Shown: one piece after another, positions 35,527-43,007 of the stretch
How positions within the stretch are numbered: the stretch's first letter is position 1
Layout of the letters: every line of letters starts with the position of its first letter
Origin: a virus
Direction: 5' to 3' (one strand)
DNA length: 43,007 nt
IMG/VR virus record: IMGVR_UViG_3300045019_000021
Span: 1-43,007 of that record
Made by a program: the position numbers and the translations under genes
Notes under the pieces: model-generated
Database searches by the model: none
Seen by the model: only the letters and a program-made list of their open reading frames with translations
Told to the model about the DNA's origin: nothing

Positions 35527-36186
35527 ATGCCTACATACTCCTTTAGCCGCACGCGCGAGCAGGTGCGCGATATGGTCCTGCGCAAGCTCGGCGTCCTAGC
35601 AGCTGGTGAATCGCCATCTGCGGAAGACTCAACTATCGTCTATGAAGCGATGGACTTACGGCTAAAGGAAATGCATGCGAACGGTACGCTCTGGTATCGC
35701 GTGTCTGGCGCAGAATCGGATATCGCGCTTTCAGTCGGCAATGCTGCCGTGAGTGCTGCATCGGATGTGCTTTATCCGGTCTCAATGTCTATCCGGGTGA
35801 ATGGCGAGGATAAGCCGCTTCATATCATTGGCCATAGCCAGTATCGGGGAATCCCAAGGAAGTCGGAAAGTGGCGAGCCGGAAGCTGTGTTCTTTTCTGG
35901 CGGCACTTTTCGTTTCTGGCCTGTGCCGCAGCAGGACTACGTCGGCAAAGTGACGTATGAGCGGGTAGCCGCCGATACGCAGGCCAATACGTCGCCAGAT
36001 ATTGAAACATCAATGCTTCGAGCGCTGCGCAATATCCTGGTGTACGACCTGGCGGACGACTTCCAAGAGCAGAACGAATCCAAGATCCTGCGCTGGAAGG
36101 CAGAGGCAGAAGAAGCACGCCGCACCATTGCCGCGCTCAACGCGGAACGAGTTGATACCGCAACTGTTCAGGTGGAATATTTCTGA
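35527..36186 (+). CDS. Head completion / tail accessory factor, P22 gp4-like, 219 aa
   Basis: The N-terminal pattern TREQVRDMVLRKLGVLAAGESPSAEDSTIVYEAMDLRLKEMHANGTLWYRV follows the gp4 scheme (RK-LG...A..DAM..L.....G..W). It is longer than P22 gp4 (about 166 aa) because of a central beta insertion (SMSIRVNGEDKPLHIIGHSQYRGIPRK). gp4 extends the portal and nucleates the tail. Its position just before a gp10-like gene supports this. The stop overlaps the next start (TGATG). Confidence 0.75.
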   Translation: MPTYSFSRTREQVRDMVLRKLGVLAAGESPSAEDSTIVYEAMDLRLKEMHANGTLWYRVSGAESDIALSVGNAAVSAASDVLYPVSMSIRVNGEDKPLHIIGHSQYRGIPRKSESGEPEAVFFSGGTFRFWPVPQQDYVGKVTYERVAADTQANTSPDIETSMLRALRNILVYDLADDFQEQNESKILRWKAEAEEARRTIAALNAERVDTATVQVEYF

Positions 36187-37577
36187 TGTCACAGATCCCT
36201 TTCATCGGCGGCGCCTATAAAGCTTGGTCCGGCGTTGCTGCAGCTCAGGAATGTGTCAACCTGTACCCAGAGATGACGCCAGACGGAAAGGGCGTCAAGG
36301 CACTACGCGGCACGCCTGGAACGGTCCTGTTCTGCAATCTCGGGCCGCAGCCAGTGAGGGCAATGCTGACGCATGGCGTGCTGATGTACGCAGTTGCGGG
36401 AAACAAGCTCTATTCGGTGTCTGCGGCCGGCGTGGCGACGGAGTTGGGTACGCTTGATACCACATACGGCCGGGTGAGCATGTCGCACAATGGCATGCAG
36501 ATCATGCTGGTGGATGGAGTCAAGGGATATACATATACGCTGGCGACATCGACCTTTGCCAAGATCACGGACACGGATTTCCCTGTGGCGGACGTCTGCC
36601 TGTTCCTGGATGGCTATTCGATCGTGAACAAGGCGGGTAGCGGGAGCTACCAAATCTCCTCACCATACGACAGCACGGCGTGGGCGGCGCTTGATATCAA
36701 GACGGCGGAAGGAGATCCGGATAACTTGGTCACGCTGGCAAAACGGAATAGGCAGCTTTTCGCAATCGGCGACACGACAACCGAGGTTTATTACAACTCG
36801 GGCAATGCGACATTCCCATTTGACCGGGTAAATGGCTTGCTGATCGATGTCGGCTGCCAGGCGCGCTGGTCGGTAGCAACGGTCAATCAGACGCTGGTCT
36901 GGTTGGCGAAATCAGCCGAAGGCGCAGGCTATGTGATTCGACTGGATGGCTATTCGCCAGTTCGCATCTCCACGCCGGCGCTTGAGAATGCGATCGCAGG
37001 CTATGGCGACGTTTCCGACGCGTTCGCCTACTCGTACAGCCGGGAAGGCCATATTTTTTATGCGCTGACATTCCCGACGGCGCGCGAAACGTGGGTTTAT
37101 GACGTCGCCGGCGGCGAATGGCACAAACGCGAGACGTATGGATGTGATGGCCGGCACCTGTCGAATACGCATATTTTCTTTAACGGTAAGCATTACGTAG
37201 GCGACTACCGCAACGGCAAAATTTACGAGCTTTCCGAGGAAGCCTACACGGACGCTGGCGCACTCATTGAGCGGTGGCGAACAAGCCCGTACCTGTATGA
37301 CGACAACCGCCAGATCGTGTTTTCGACATTGGAGGTCGGGTTCGAGACGGGCATCGGCAACAGCGCATGCCCGGATCCGCAAGCGATGCTGCAATGGTCG
37401 GATGATGGCGGGCGGACTTGGAGCAATGAGCACTGGCGTCCGATCGGCAAGGTGGGCAAGTACGGAAGCCGGGTGAAATGGCATCGACTCGGCAAATCGC
37501 GGCAGCGCCTGCTCAAGGTAAAGGTATCCGATCCGGTAAAGGTTGTGATGGTGAACGCATCGGTCAACGGAGGGTGA
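36186..37577 (+). CDS. Packaged-DNA stabilisation protein, P22 gp10-like, 463 aa
   Basis: Family landmarks: QIPFIGGAYKAWSGVAAAQECVNLYPEM, GTPGTVLF, then a propeller-like series of strands with NRQLFAIGDTTTEVYYNSG, FPFDRVNG and VYDVAGGEWHKRETYG. P22 gp10 closes the tail tube below gp4 and holds the packaged genome in place. The length matches the family (about 470 aa). Order gp4-gp10 is as in P22. Confidence 0.9.
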   Translation: MSQIPFIGGAYKAWSGVAAAQECVNLYPEMTPDGKGVKALRGTPGTVLFCNLGPQPVRAMLTHGVLMYAVAGNKLYSVSAAGVATELGTLDTTYGRVSMSHNGMQIMLVDGVKGYTYTLATSTFAKITDTDFPVADVCLFLDGYSIVNKAGSGSYQISSPYDSTAWAALDIKTAEGDPDNLVTLAKRNRQLFAIGDTTTEVYYNSGNATFPFDRVNGLLIDVGCQARWSVATVNQTLVWLAKSAEGAGYVIRLDGYSPVRISTPALENAIAGYGDVSDAFAYSYSREGHIFYALTFPTARETWVYDVAGGEWHKRETYGCDGRHLSNTHIFFNGKHYVGDYRNGKIYELSEEAYTDAGALIERWRTSPYLYDDNRQIVFSTLEVGFETGIGNSACPDPQAMLQWSDDGGRTWSNEHWRPIGKVGKYGSRVKWHRLGKSRQRLLKVKVSDPVKVVMVNASVNGG

Positions 37578-37578
37578 A

Positions 37579-37824
37579 TTGAATCCAAAAGCAGTACAGC
37601 CGGCTCCCTTTGCGGAGCCGCTTTCATTTCCGCTGTCGTCCGGATGGGTGGCGTTCTTTCAAGGCCTGTTTGCCGGCGCACAGCCGCAAGGTGGGCCGAC
37701 AGCGAAGAGACCGACTGAGCCAGTGCAATTTCAGTATTACTTCGATACCAACCTTGGAAAACCCATCTTTTGCAAGACGGCCAAACCGGTGGTTTGGGTC
37801 GATGCAGCAGGAACAACCGTTTAA
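37579..37824 (+). CDS. Small tail-region protein, 81 aa, TTG start
   Basis: TTG 37579 lies five bases after GGAGG and one base after the gp10-like stop; no in-frame ATG exists nearby. The sequence has a Pro-rich N-terminus and a short beta motif (YYFDTNLGKPIFCKTAKPVVWVDAAG) found in small phage tail proteins. Function unknown. Confidence 0.7.
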   Translation: MNPKAVQPAPFAEPLSFPLSSGWVAFFQGLFAGAQPQGGPTAKRPTEPVQFQYYFDTNLGKPIFCKTAKPVVWVDAAGTTV

Positions 37825-37836
37825 AAAGGAATGACC

Positions 37837-38895
37837 ATGGCAGAAAGCAGAGGCTTGCCGTCACAATTCACGCCGTACACGATTGACACGGCCAGTCTTC
37901 AATCGATCTTGGACTATATTCGCGCGAATAGATCGAATGAAGCGCAGATGGCTGATGGCGAGGGCTGGATCAACGGCGGCACGAACATCAATGGCCTGGT
38001 CGAGCAGACCTACAACATCCCTGGCGTCGGCGAGGTGTACTACAACACCAATACCGGCACGGTTCACCAGTTCGACGGTACGCGCGCGGACGGCGCGGCA
38101 AACGACGCCAGCGGCTACAACTACCGCGAGCTGTCACTGGATGCCAACGGCAACCCGGTGATGGCGGATAAGCAGTCTGTCGGCAAAACGTACTGGACCG
38201 ATAACGTCATTCCGGCGCTGACCATGGCAGGGATTGCCGCGGCCGCGCCGACAATGTGGGCGGAATCGGCAGGGCTAATCGGTAGCGGCGCAGGCGCTGC
38301 GACAAGCGGAGCTGGTACGGCGGCAACGTCTGCGGCCGGCGCTGGTGAGGCAGCGGCGGCGGCCGGTGGTGCGGCTGCGGCAGATACGATCGCTGCGGCG
38401 ACTTCGGCAGCAGGAGGCGTGCCAGCATATGCGGCTGGAGCTGCCACTGTAGGCAATGCGCTTTCAACGGCAATGAATATGGCAAAAGAGTATGCGCCAA
38501 TCGTGAATGCCGGCGCTTCCATCGCTAGCGGCATTATCGAGTCGAACGCAGCCAAAGACGCAGCGAAATCGCAACTCGACGGCATCAATGCGGCGATTGC
38601 AGAGCAGCGCCGGCAGTACGATCAGGCTCGAACCGATCTCGCGCCGTACCGTGAGCGCGGCGTCCAGGCGAGCAACAAACTGGCGCTGATGATGGGCCTG
38701 CAGCCGCAGGGCTATACCGCCGAACAGGCACAGAAAGACGCATCGTGGAATACCGGTTACCAGAAAGCGCCGACCTATACACCGAACGCTGACCGGGCAG
38801 CAATGCAGCAAAGCCTGAACTCTTTCAAACCCAATTCTGAGAACAGGCTTGGCACGATGCTTAACATTCTGAACCAGCGCGCAGGAGCGAAATAA
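37837..38895 (+). CDS. Ejection (DNA transfer) protein, p32-like, 352 aa
   Basis: ATG 37837 is preferred to 37831 because AAGGA then has proper spacing. The centre is a long Ala/Gly/Ser-rich hydrophobic region (GAGAATSGAGTAATSAAGAG and flanks) that could insert in membranes, followed by a coiled coil (INAAIAEQRRQYDQARTDLAPYRERGVQASNKLALMMGL). The latter pattern is typical of proteins annotated DNA transfer protein p32 in BPP-1-like phages. It probably leaves the virion with the DNA. Confidence 0.75.
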   Translation: MAESRGLPSQFTPYTIDTASLQSILDYIRANRSNEAQMADGEGWINGGTNINGLVEQTYNIPGVGEVYYNTNTGTVHQFDGTRADGAANDASGYNYRELSLDANGNPVMADKQSVGKTYWTDNVIPALTMAGIAAAAPTMWAESAGLIGSGAGAATSGAGTAATSAAGAGEAAAAAGGAAAADTIAAATSAAGGVPAYAAGAATVGNALSTAMNMAKEYAPIVNAGASIASGIIESNAAKDAAKSQLDGINAAIAEQRRQYDQARTDLAPYRERGVQASNKLALMMGLQPQGYTAEQAQKDASWNTGYQKAPTYTPNADRAAMQQSLNSFKPNSENRLGTMLNILNQRAGAK

Positions 38896-39758
38896 TGGCC
38901 GATCAGAACGCATTGCGGCAGTTCATTCAAACTAATCTTTACGGCAATCTGCTTGGCCGCGACCCACTGCAGACGAATGATGCCAGCGGGCTGGATTACT
39001 GGACGAACGAGGCTGCAAAACAGGGTTGGACGAACGATCAGCTTACTGACGCTTTTGCCCAATCTGCCGGCACCACTCTGCAACAAAACACGGAATCACA
39101 GCGCAAAGCATTAGCACCGACATTGTGGAGCGCAATGCAGGCGCAGTCGAGTAATGCCGACCTCGCGCCATCGATGGGCGATGCTCCGATGTATTCCGCC
39201 TACGAAAGTCAGCCGTTCAACTTTGAGGCTGATCCAGGTTATGAGTTTCGGCGGCAGCAGGGTGAAAAGGCAATCCAAGCGCGACAGCTAGCATCTGGCA
39301 ATTTCTTCTCCGGCGGTGCGATGAAGGAGCTTGCGGATTACGGCCAAAATCTGGCGAGTCAGGAATATCAAAACGCATTTTCTAGATACTTGAGCCAAGA
39401 CGACAACAGCTTCCGCAATCATCAGGCGAACTTCTCGGGCGATTACAACCGGTGGAAAGATTTGAACAGCACTGCCTATAGCCGTTCAATTGCGGAAGAT
39501 GAGCGCGACTACAGCCGCTGGGTTGACGCTTATGGGCGGGACCGCGATGCCGACGCTACAAATTGGGATCGTCTGACCTATCTGGACAAAACTGGTCTGA
39601 GCGCGGCAGGTGGAACAGTTAGCGCAGGCAATTCAACATCCGGGAATATCTCGTCGTTAAATAGCGCTGCCGGGACGGCTTCGGCAAACGGGAAGATTGG
39701 GTCCAGTAACGCATGGTCGAACGCGCTGCAAAATCTGATCTATCAAAGCAGAAAATAA
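38895..39758 (+). CDS. Ejection or internal virion protein with DUF4214-like N-terminus, 287 aa
   Basis: The first 60 residues (QFIQTNLYGNLLGRDPLQTNDASGLDYWTNEAAKQGWTNDQLTDAFAQSA) resemble DUF4214 repeats. The middle (ADPGYEFRRQQGEKAIQARQLASGNFFSGGAMKELADYGQNLASQEYQNAFSRY) is a pattern shared with DNA transfer proteins of BPP-1-like phages. The C-terminus is Ser/Gly/Asn-rich. It is coupled to the previous gene by TAATG. Confidence 0.75.
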   Translation: MADQNALRQFIQTNLYGNLLGRDPLQTNDASGLDYWTNEAAKQGWTNDQLTDAFAQSAGTTLQQNTESQRKALAPTLWSAMQAQSSNADLAPSMGDAPMYSAYESQPFNFEADPGYEFRRQQGEKAIQARQLASGNFFSGGAMKELADYGQNLASQEYQNAFSRYLSQDDNSFRNHQANFSGDYNRWKDLNSTAYSRSIAEDERDYSRWVDAYGRDRDADATNWDRLTYLDKTGLSAAGGTVSAGNSTSGNISSLNSAAGTASANGKIGSSNAWSNALQNLIYQSRK

Positions 39759-39766
39759 GGTAAACC

Positions 39767-41125
39767 ATGGACCTGATCCCAATTAAGCATTTCAACCTTG
39801 CGGCGATTGACGAAGCGGTAGAAGGCGCACGACACAACCGCACCCGCAATGCGTTGTTGGATATGCAGATGGCCGAAGCGCAGCGAAAAATGGCAGAGCA
39901 GGTAGAGCAAAAAAATGCGCTTGCCGAAATTTACCGAACTGCCAACGGCGATCAATCGGCTGTGCTGAGTGCCATGAGCCGCGATCCGCGCTTTGCGGCC
40001 CAGGCACTGGATTTGCAGACCAAGCAAGCGGAAATTGGCAGCAAGACCGCCACCACACGCAAAACGAATGTCGAGGCTGACAAAGGCGCACAGGAGGTTG
40101 TCGGCCGTGGATTGAGTCAGTACATCGGGCGGCCAGATGTAACAGCTTCTCAGGTATTTGGCATGCTGAGCGAGATGAAGAAAGCCGGCCACAATGTGGA
40201 TAGCTACTTCTCGCAGATCCCGACTGATCCGAACAAAATGCAATCCTGGCTGATGTCCACAGCAAGCATCGGCGCGCCAGTGAAAGACACGATTGAGCGA
40301 TTCACGCCAAAGGTGGAAATGGTCGATCTCGGAGGAGTCAGGCAGGCGACCGATACCAATCCGCTCACCAATCCCGGGTTAGTGGGGAAGTCACTCACGA
40401 AAACGATGACTCCTGGTGAGGTGGCTAGCAATCAGGTAGCACGTGGTAATCTCGCAGTCGCTCAAGGAAATCTAGGACTGTCTAGAGAGCGCTTGGAGAT
40501 GGATAGGGCGGTGCCGAAGGGAACCTATGATTCTGACCGCGGCTTGATGATTGGTCGCGATGGCGTTGCGCGTCCAATTCTGAAGCAAGACGGCAGCCAG
40601 CTTGGCGCGAAGCCAGCATCGGCAAATATGTCTCCGACAATGCAAAAGGAGCTGTTTGAGGCAGATGATGCGGTGCAATCAGGTAAGAACGTCATCGACT
40701 TGCTGGGCCAGGCCCTGAAACTGAATGACAAGGCATATTCCGGGTTTGGAGCAACTACAAGGGCCAAGGCAATGAGTGTCCTGCCAGGGCAGTCGGTAGG
40801 CGCAGATGCGACCATCGAGCTCGATAACATCATCACGGGCCAAGCGATGGAAAGCCTTAAGTCTATCTTCGGCGGCAACCCTACCGAAGGCGAGCGGGCA
40901 ATCTTGCTGGACATTCAAGCATCTCCAAGCAAAACGCCTGAGCAACGCGCGGCGATCATTAACCGCGGTATCAAGGCAGCGGAAAAGCGTATGAACTTTG
41001 CCGCATCCAAGGCTGAATCTTTGCGCAAAGGGACCTACACGACGACCGGTCCAGTTGTGCCGGAAGCGCCTGCCACGAAAGGGCGCTCTGTTGATGATCT
41101 GTTGAAATTTTACGGGGGCAATTGA
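39767..41125 (+). CDS. Internal virion / ejection protein, 452 aa
   Basis: Mostly helical with an early coiled coil (RTRNALLDMQMAEAQRKMAEQVEQKNALAEIYRTANGD). The C-terminal part (MESLKSIFGGNPTEGERAILLDIQASPSKTPEQRAAIINRGIKAAEKRMNFAASKAESLRKGTYT) recurs in injection proteins of many podoviruses. AAGG precedes ATG 39767. Position in the P22 gp7/gp20/gp16-like set supports ejection; no enzymatic motif seen. Confidence 0.7.
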   Translation: MDLIPIKHFNLAAIDEAVEGARHNRTRNALLDMQMAEAQRKMAEQVEQKNALAEIYRTANGDQSAVLSAMSRDPRFAAQALDLQTKQAEIGSKTATTRKTNVEADKGAQEVVGRGLSQYIGRPDVTASQVFGMLSEMKKAGHNVDSYFSQIPTDPNKMQSWLMSTASIGAPVKDTIERFTPKVEMVDLGGVRQATDTNPLTNPGLVGKSLTKTMTPGEVASNQVARGNLAVAQGNLGLSRERLEMDRAVPKGTYDSDRGLMIGRDGVARPILKQDGSQLGAKPASANMSPTMQKELFEADDAVQSGKNVIDLLGQALKLNDKAYSGFGATTRAKAMSVLPGQSVGADATIELDNIITGQAMESLKSIFGGNPTEGERAILLDIQASPSKTPEQRAAIINRGIKAAEKRMNFAASKAESLRKGTYTTTGPVVPEAPATKGRSVDDLLKFYGGN

Positions 41126-43007
41126 TGGCTGATCTTCAGCAGTTGGAGCGCGCATTAATCAATGCGGACGCTGCCGGCGACGTGGAAGCTGCTAGGACTT
41201 TGGCTGCGGAAGTGCGCCGGATGCGTGCTGCTGTCCCGGCGAAAAGCCAAGGCATGACAGGTAAAGTTGTAGACGGTGCGGCTGATGTAGCCAAGGGCGT
41301 AGCGTCGGGCTTTGCCGACTTGGGCGATACCTTGCTCAACGCGGCAGCTTACCTGCCCGGCAAAGCGATCCCGGCAATCAAAGAGTGGAATGACGATCGG
41401 TCTGAGAGTCTGAAACAGTTCAACGATGCCAACAAGGATTCCACGGCGTTTGCCGTTGGTCGCGTCGGAGGCAACATCGCAGCAACGTGGCCTGTTGGCG
41501 GTGTGCTGGGCGTGGGCGTCAAAGCGGTATCTGCTGCCCCGCGTGTCCAAGCGCTCGGCAATGCAATTGCGTCGGGAGGATTCAATCTCGGCGCCCCAGC
41601 TGCTGCTACGGTCGCTGGGAAAGCGGCTGACGTCGGCATTCGTGCTCTGGGCGGCGCTATATCTGGCGGCGCTGGCACGGCGCTGGTTAGTCCAGAAGAT
41701 GTCGTGACTGGTGCGGTAATGGGCGCAGCAATCCCAACTGCAGTGAAAGGCACTATGGCTGTTGGCAATGCTGGCGGTAAGCTGGTGTCAGCCATTAAGG
41801 CACCAAAAGATGCAAAGCTGGCAAAGACGGTCCTTGAAGCAGCAGAGGCTAATACGCCGGAGCAAATCGCCGCAGTAAGGGCTGCGCTGAACCAGCAAGG
41901 CCCATCCCTGTTGCCGCCGGAAGCCGCCTTGACTGTCCCGCAGATACTACAGCAACCGGGTGTGAGCCAGCTGCAGCGCACAGTAAAGAACGCAGGCGAT
42001 ACGACGCTTTTTCGCCGCGAGCAGGCGCAGAACGTAGCAAGGCTGCAGGCTTTGGATGGCATTTCGCCTGTGACCGGGACAGTCCAGCAGTCTGCGCAGA
42101 ACATGGGTAATGCGCTTGAACGCGTCGTCATGCCGGCGGAGAAAGCCGAATCTGGGCGCATCAAAGCCCTGTATGAGGCGGTAGATCCGGCTGACGAATC
42201 GGCGTTTGTCATGCCTGTGGAGAGGTTGAAGGCAGCACAGGACCGGTATCTTGGCCCTGGAACTTTTGGAACGGGAAAGCGGGCGTCCGAAGCAGTTCGG
42301 GAGGCGGAGAATATCGTTCGATCTAGAGGCGGACGGCCAGAGCAGGTGGTTAATAGCCCAATACTCGGCGCCGATGGGCAGTCAGCGCGGCAGGTAGTGA
42401 CGCCGGCAGTAGCGGCCGGCGGCGCACCATTCCGCGAGATCCAGAATCTACGCTCCTCGCTCAATGAGGCAATTTTGGACGCAGAGGCGAATCAGGCGAC
42501 AAAGGAAGCCGCTGCGCTGAAAGCGATGCTTGGCGAAATCGACAGCGGCGTTGACGCGGTCGCCGCTGGTCGCGGTTCGCCGCTGGAAGTCTTCACGCCC
42601 GCCATGGTGTCGAAGTGGCGGGAAGCGAACGCAGCCCATGCAGCGAAGATGGATCGATTCCACACTGGCCCGCAAGTGTCGATGTTCAGGAAGGGTGGCG
42701 ACGGATTGCCCGCAGCGCAAGGGGCGGAGCTGGCCGGGAAGTTCTTCAACGGTGCGCGATCACAGACAGCAGATGCGCAAGCTTACAAGAAGCTGATTGA
42801 CAACAATCCAGACCTGATTGAAGCAATCAAAAATTATGCGATCACTGACCTGGCTAACCAGACGGATCGCCTCGGAACGCTCTCCAACGGTAAGGTCAAG
42901 AACTGGCTGGATGGTCGAAGCGGCGCGATCGGGGAACTGTTTGGCGACCAGGAGCAGGCGGTTTTGCGTGCCGTGTCAGAGAACCTGAATGCCGCAGATT
43001 TAGCTGA
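41125..43007 (+). CDS. Large ejection protein, truncated by the window edge (at least 627 aa)
   Basis: ATG 41125 overlaps the previous stop (TGATG) and the frame stays open to the last base. It starts with a helical hairpin (LQQLERALINADAAGDVEAARTLAAEVRRMRA) common at the N-termini of phage injection proteins. A Gly/Ala-rich hydrophobic region follows (AVGRVGGNIAATWPVGGVLG and LGGAISGGAGTALVSPE), possibly membrane-active. The remainder is helical. Likely the gp16-like last ejection protein; a catalytic domain could lie beyond the window. Confidence 0.75.
   Translation, partial: MADLQQLERALINADAAGDVEAARTLAAEVRRMRAAVPAKSQGMTGKVVDGAADVAKGVASGFADLGDTLLNAAAYLPGKAIPAIKEWNDDRSESLKQFNDANKDSTAFAVGRVGGNIAATWPVGGVLGVGVKAVSAAPRVQALGNAIASGGFNLGAPAAATVAGKAADVGIRALGGAISGGAGTALVSPEDVVTGAVMGAAIPTAVKGTMAVGNAGGKLVSAIKAPKDAKLAKTVLEAAEANTPEQIAAVRAALNQQGPSLLPPEAALTVPQILQQPGVSQLQRTVKNAGDTTLFRREQAQNVARLQALDGISPVTGTVQQSAQNMGNALERVVMPAEKAESGRIKALYEAVDPADESAFVMPVERLKAAQDRYLGPGTFGTGKRASEAVREAENIVRSRGGRPEQVVNSPILGADGQSARQVVTPAVAAGGAPFREIQNLRSSLNEAILDAEANQATKEAAALKAMLGEIDSGVDAVAAGRGSPLEVFTPAMVSKWREANAAHAAKMDRFHTGPQVSMFRKGGDGLPAAQGAELAGKFFNGARSQTADAQAYKKLIDNNPDLIEAIKNYAITDLANQTDRLGTLSNGKVKNWLDGRSGAIGELFGDQEQAVLRAVSENLNAADLA

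Noticed and set aside
1-43007. CRISPR array, insertion sequence, integrase, holin/endolysin/spanin
   Set aside because: No regularly spaced repeats, transposase or integrase motifs, and no recognisable lysis genes were found; they may lie outside the window.

Overview
This window looks like most of a temperate podovirus-type phage or prophage, cut at both edges. The structural genes resemble the P22/BPP-1 layout: a DUF2280 small terminase, a large terminase, a P22-like portal, a scaffold, an N4-gp56-type capsid protein, gp4- and gp10-like tail factors, and a set of ejection proteins. The host is probably a beta-proteobacterium (Burkholderiales-like). This is inferred from the moderate G+C, the LexA-type domain and the style of the accessory genes, and no host gene is identifiable. 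No integrase, excisionase or lysis cassette was recognised.

Layout. (1) 1-633: the end of an unknown rightward gene and a small orphan gene. (2) 677-11866: a long leftward early operon driven by PL near 11941. It carries many small genes, Lar-like and Ea22-like proteins, a PAPS-reductase-like protein, and the recombination set Gp157 / SSB / Sak4-like ATPase with an HNH-type endonuclease beside it. (3) 12037-12259: three leftward terminators and two operator-like palindromes. (4) 12293-13783: a leftward accessory ('moron') block with a DUF2335 membrane protein, a multi-pass membrane protein and a secreted protein. (5) 14101-15538: the immunity region. It has two paralogous short repressors, each beside its own operator family, and a divergent Cro-like gene. 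(6) 15720-25305: a rightward early operon with a stand-alone LexA DNA-binding domain, NinB, YbcO-like nuclease, an O-like initiator with an internal iteron origin, DnaB, a PP-family phosphatase, dUTPase, a RusA-homing-endonuclease chimera and a candidate late regulator. (7) 25283-43007: a candidate late promoter with leader terminator, followed by an SGNH hydrolase, a metallopeptidase, and the packaging, head, tail and ejection genes, running off the right edge.

How it works together. The layout is lambda-like. The repressor(s) would act at OL (11944-11991) and OR (15204-15265), where the same 15-bp palindrome recurs, shutting off PL and PR. Released PL would give recombination functions and PR would give replication. 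Replication probably starts at four 17-bp iterons inside the initiator gene, with DnaB encoded next to it. Late expression would depend on antitermination past 25382.

Most notable: the stand-alone LexA DNA-binding domain together with a canonical CTGT-N8-ACAG box in the same operon; the tandem repressors with two operator families; the RusA start fused to a NUMOD3/PD-(D/E)XK nuclease; the Shine-Dalgarno separated from its start codon by a perfect hairpin; and several overlapping micro-genes of 25 to 42 codons.
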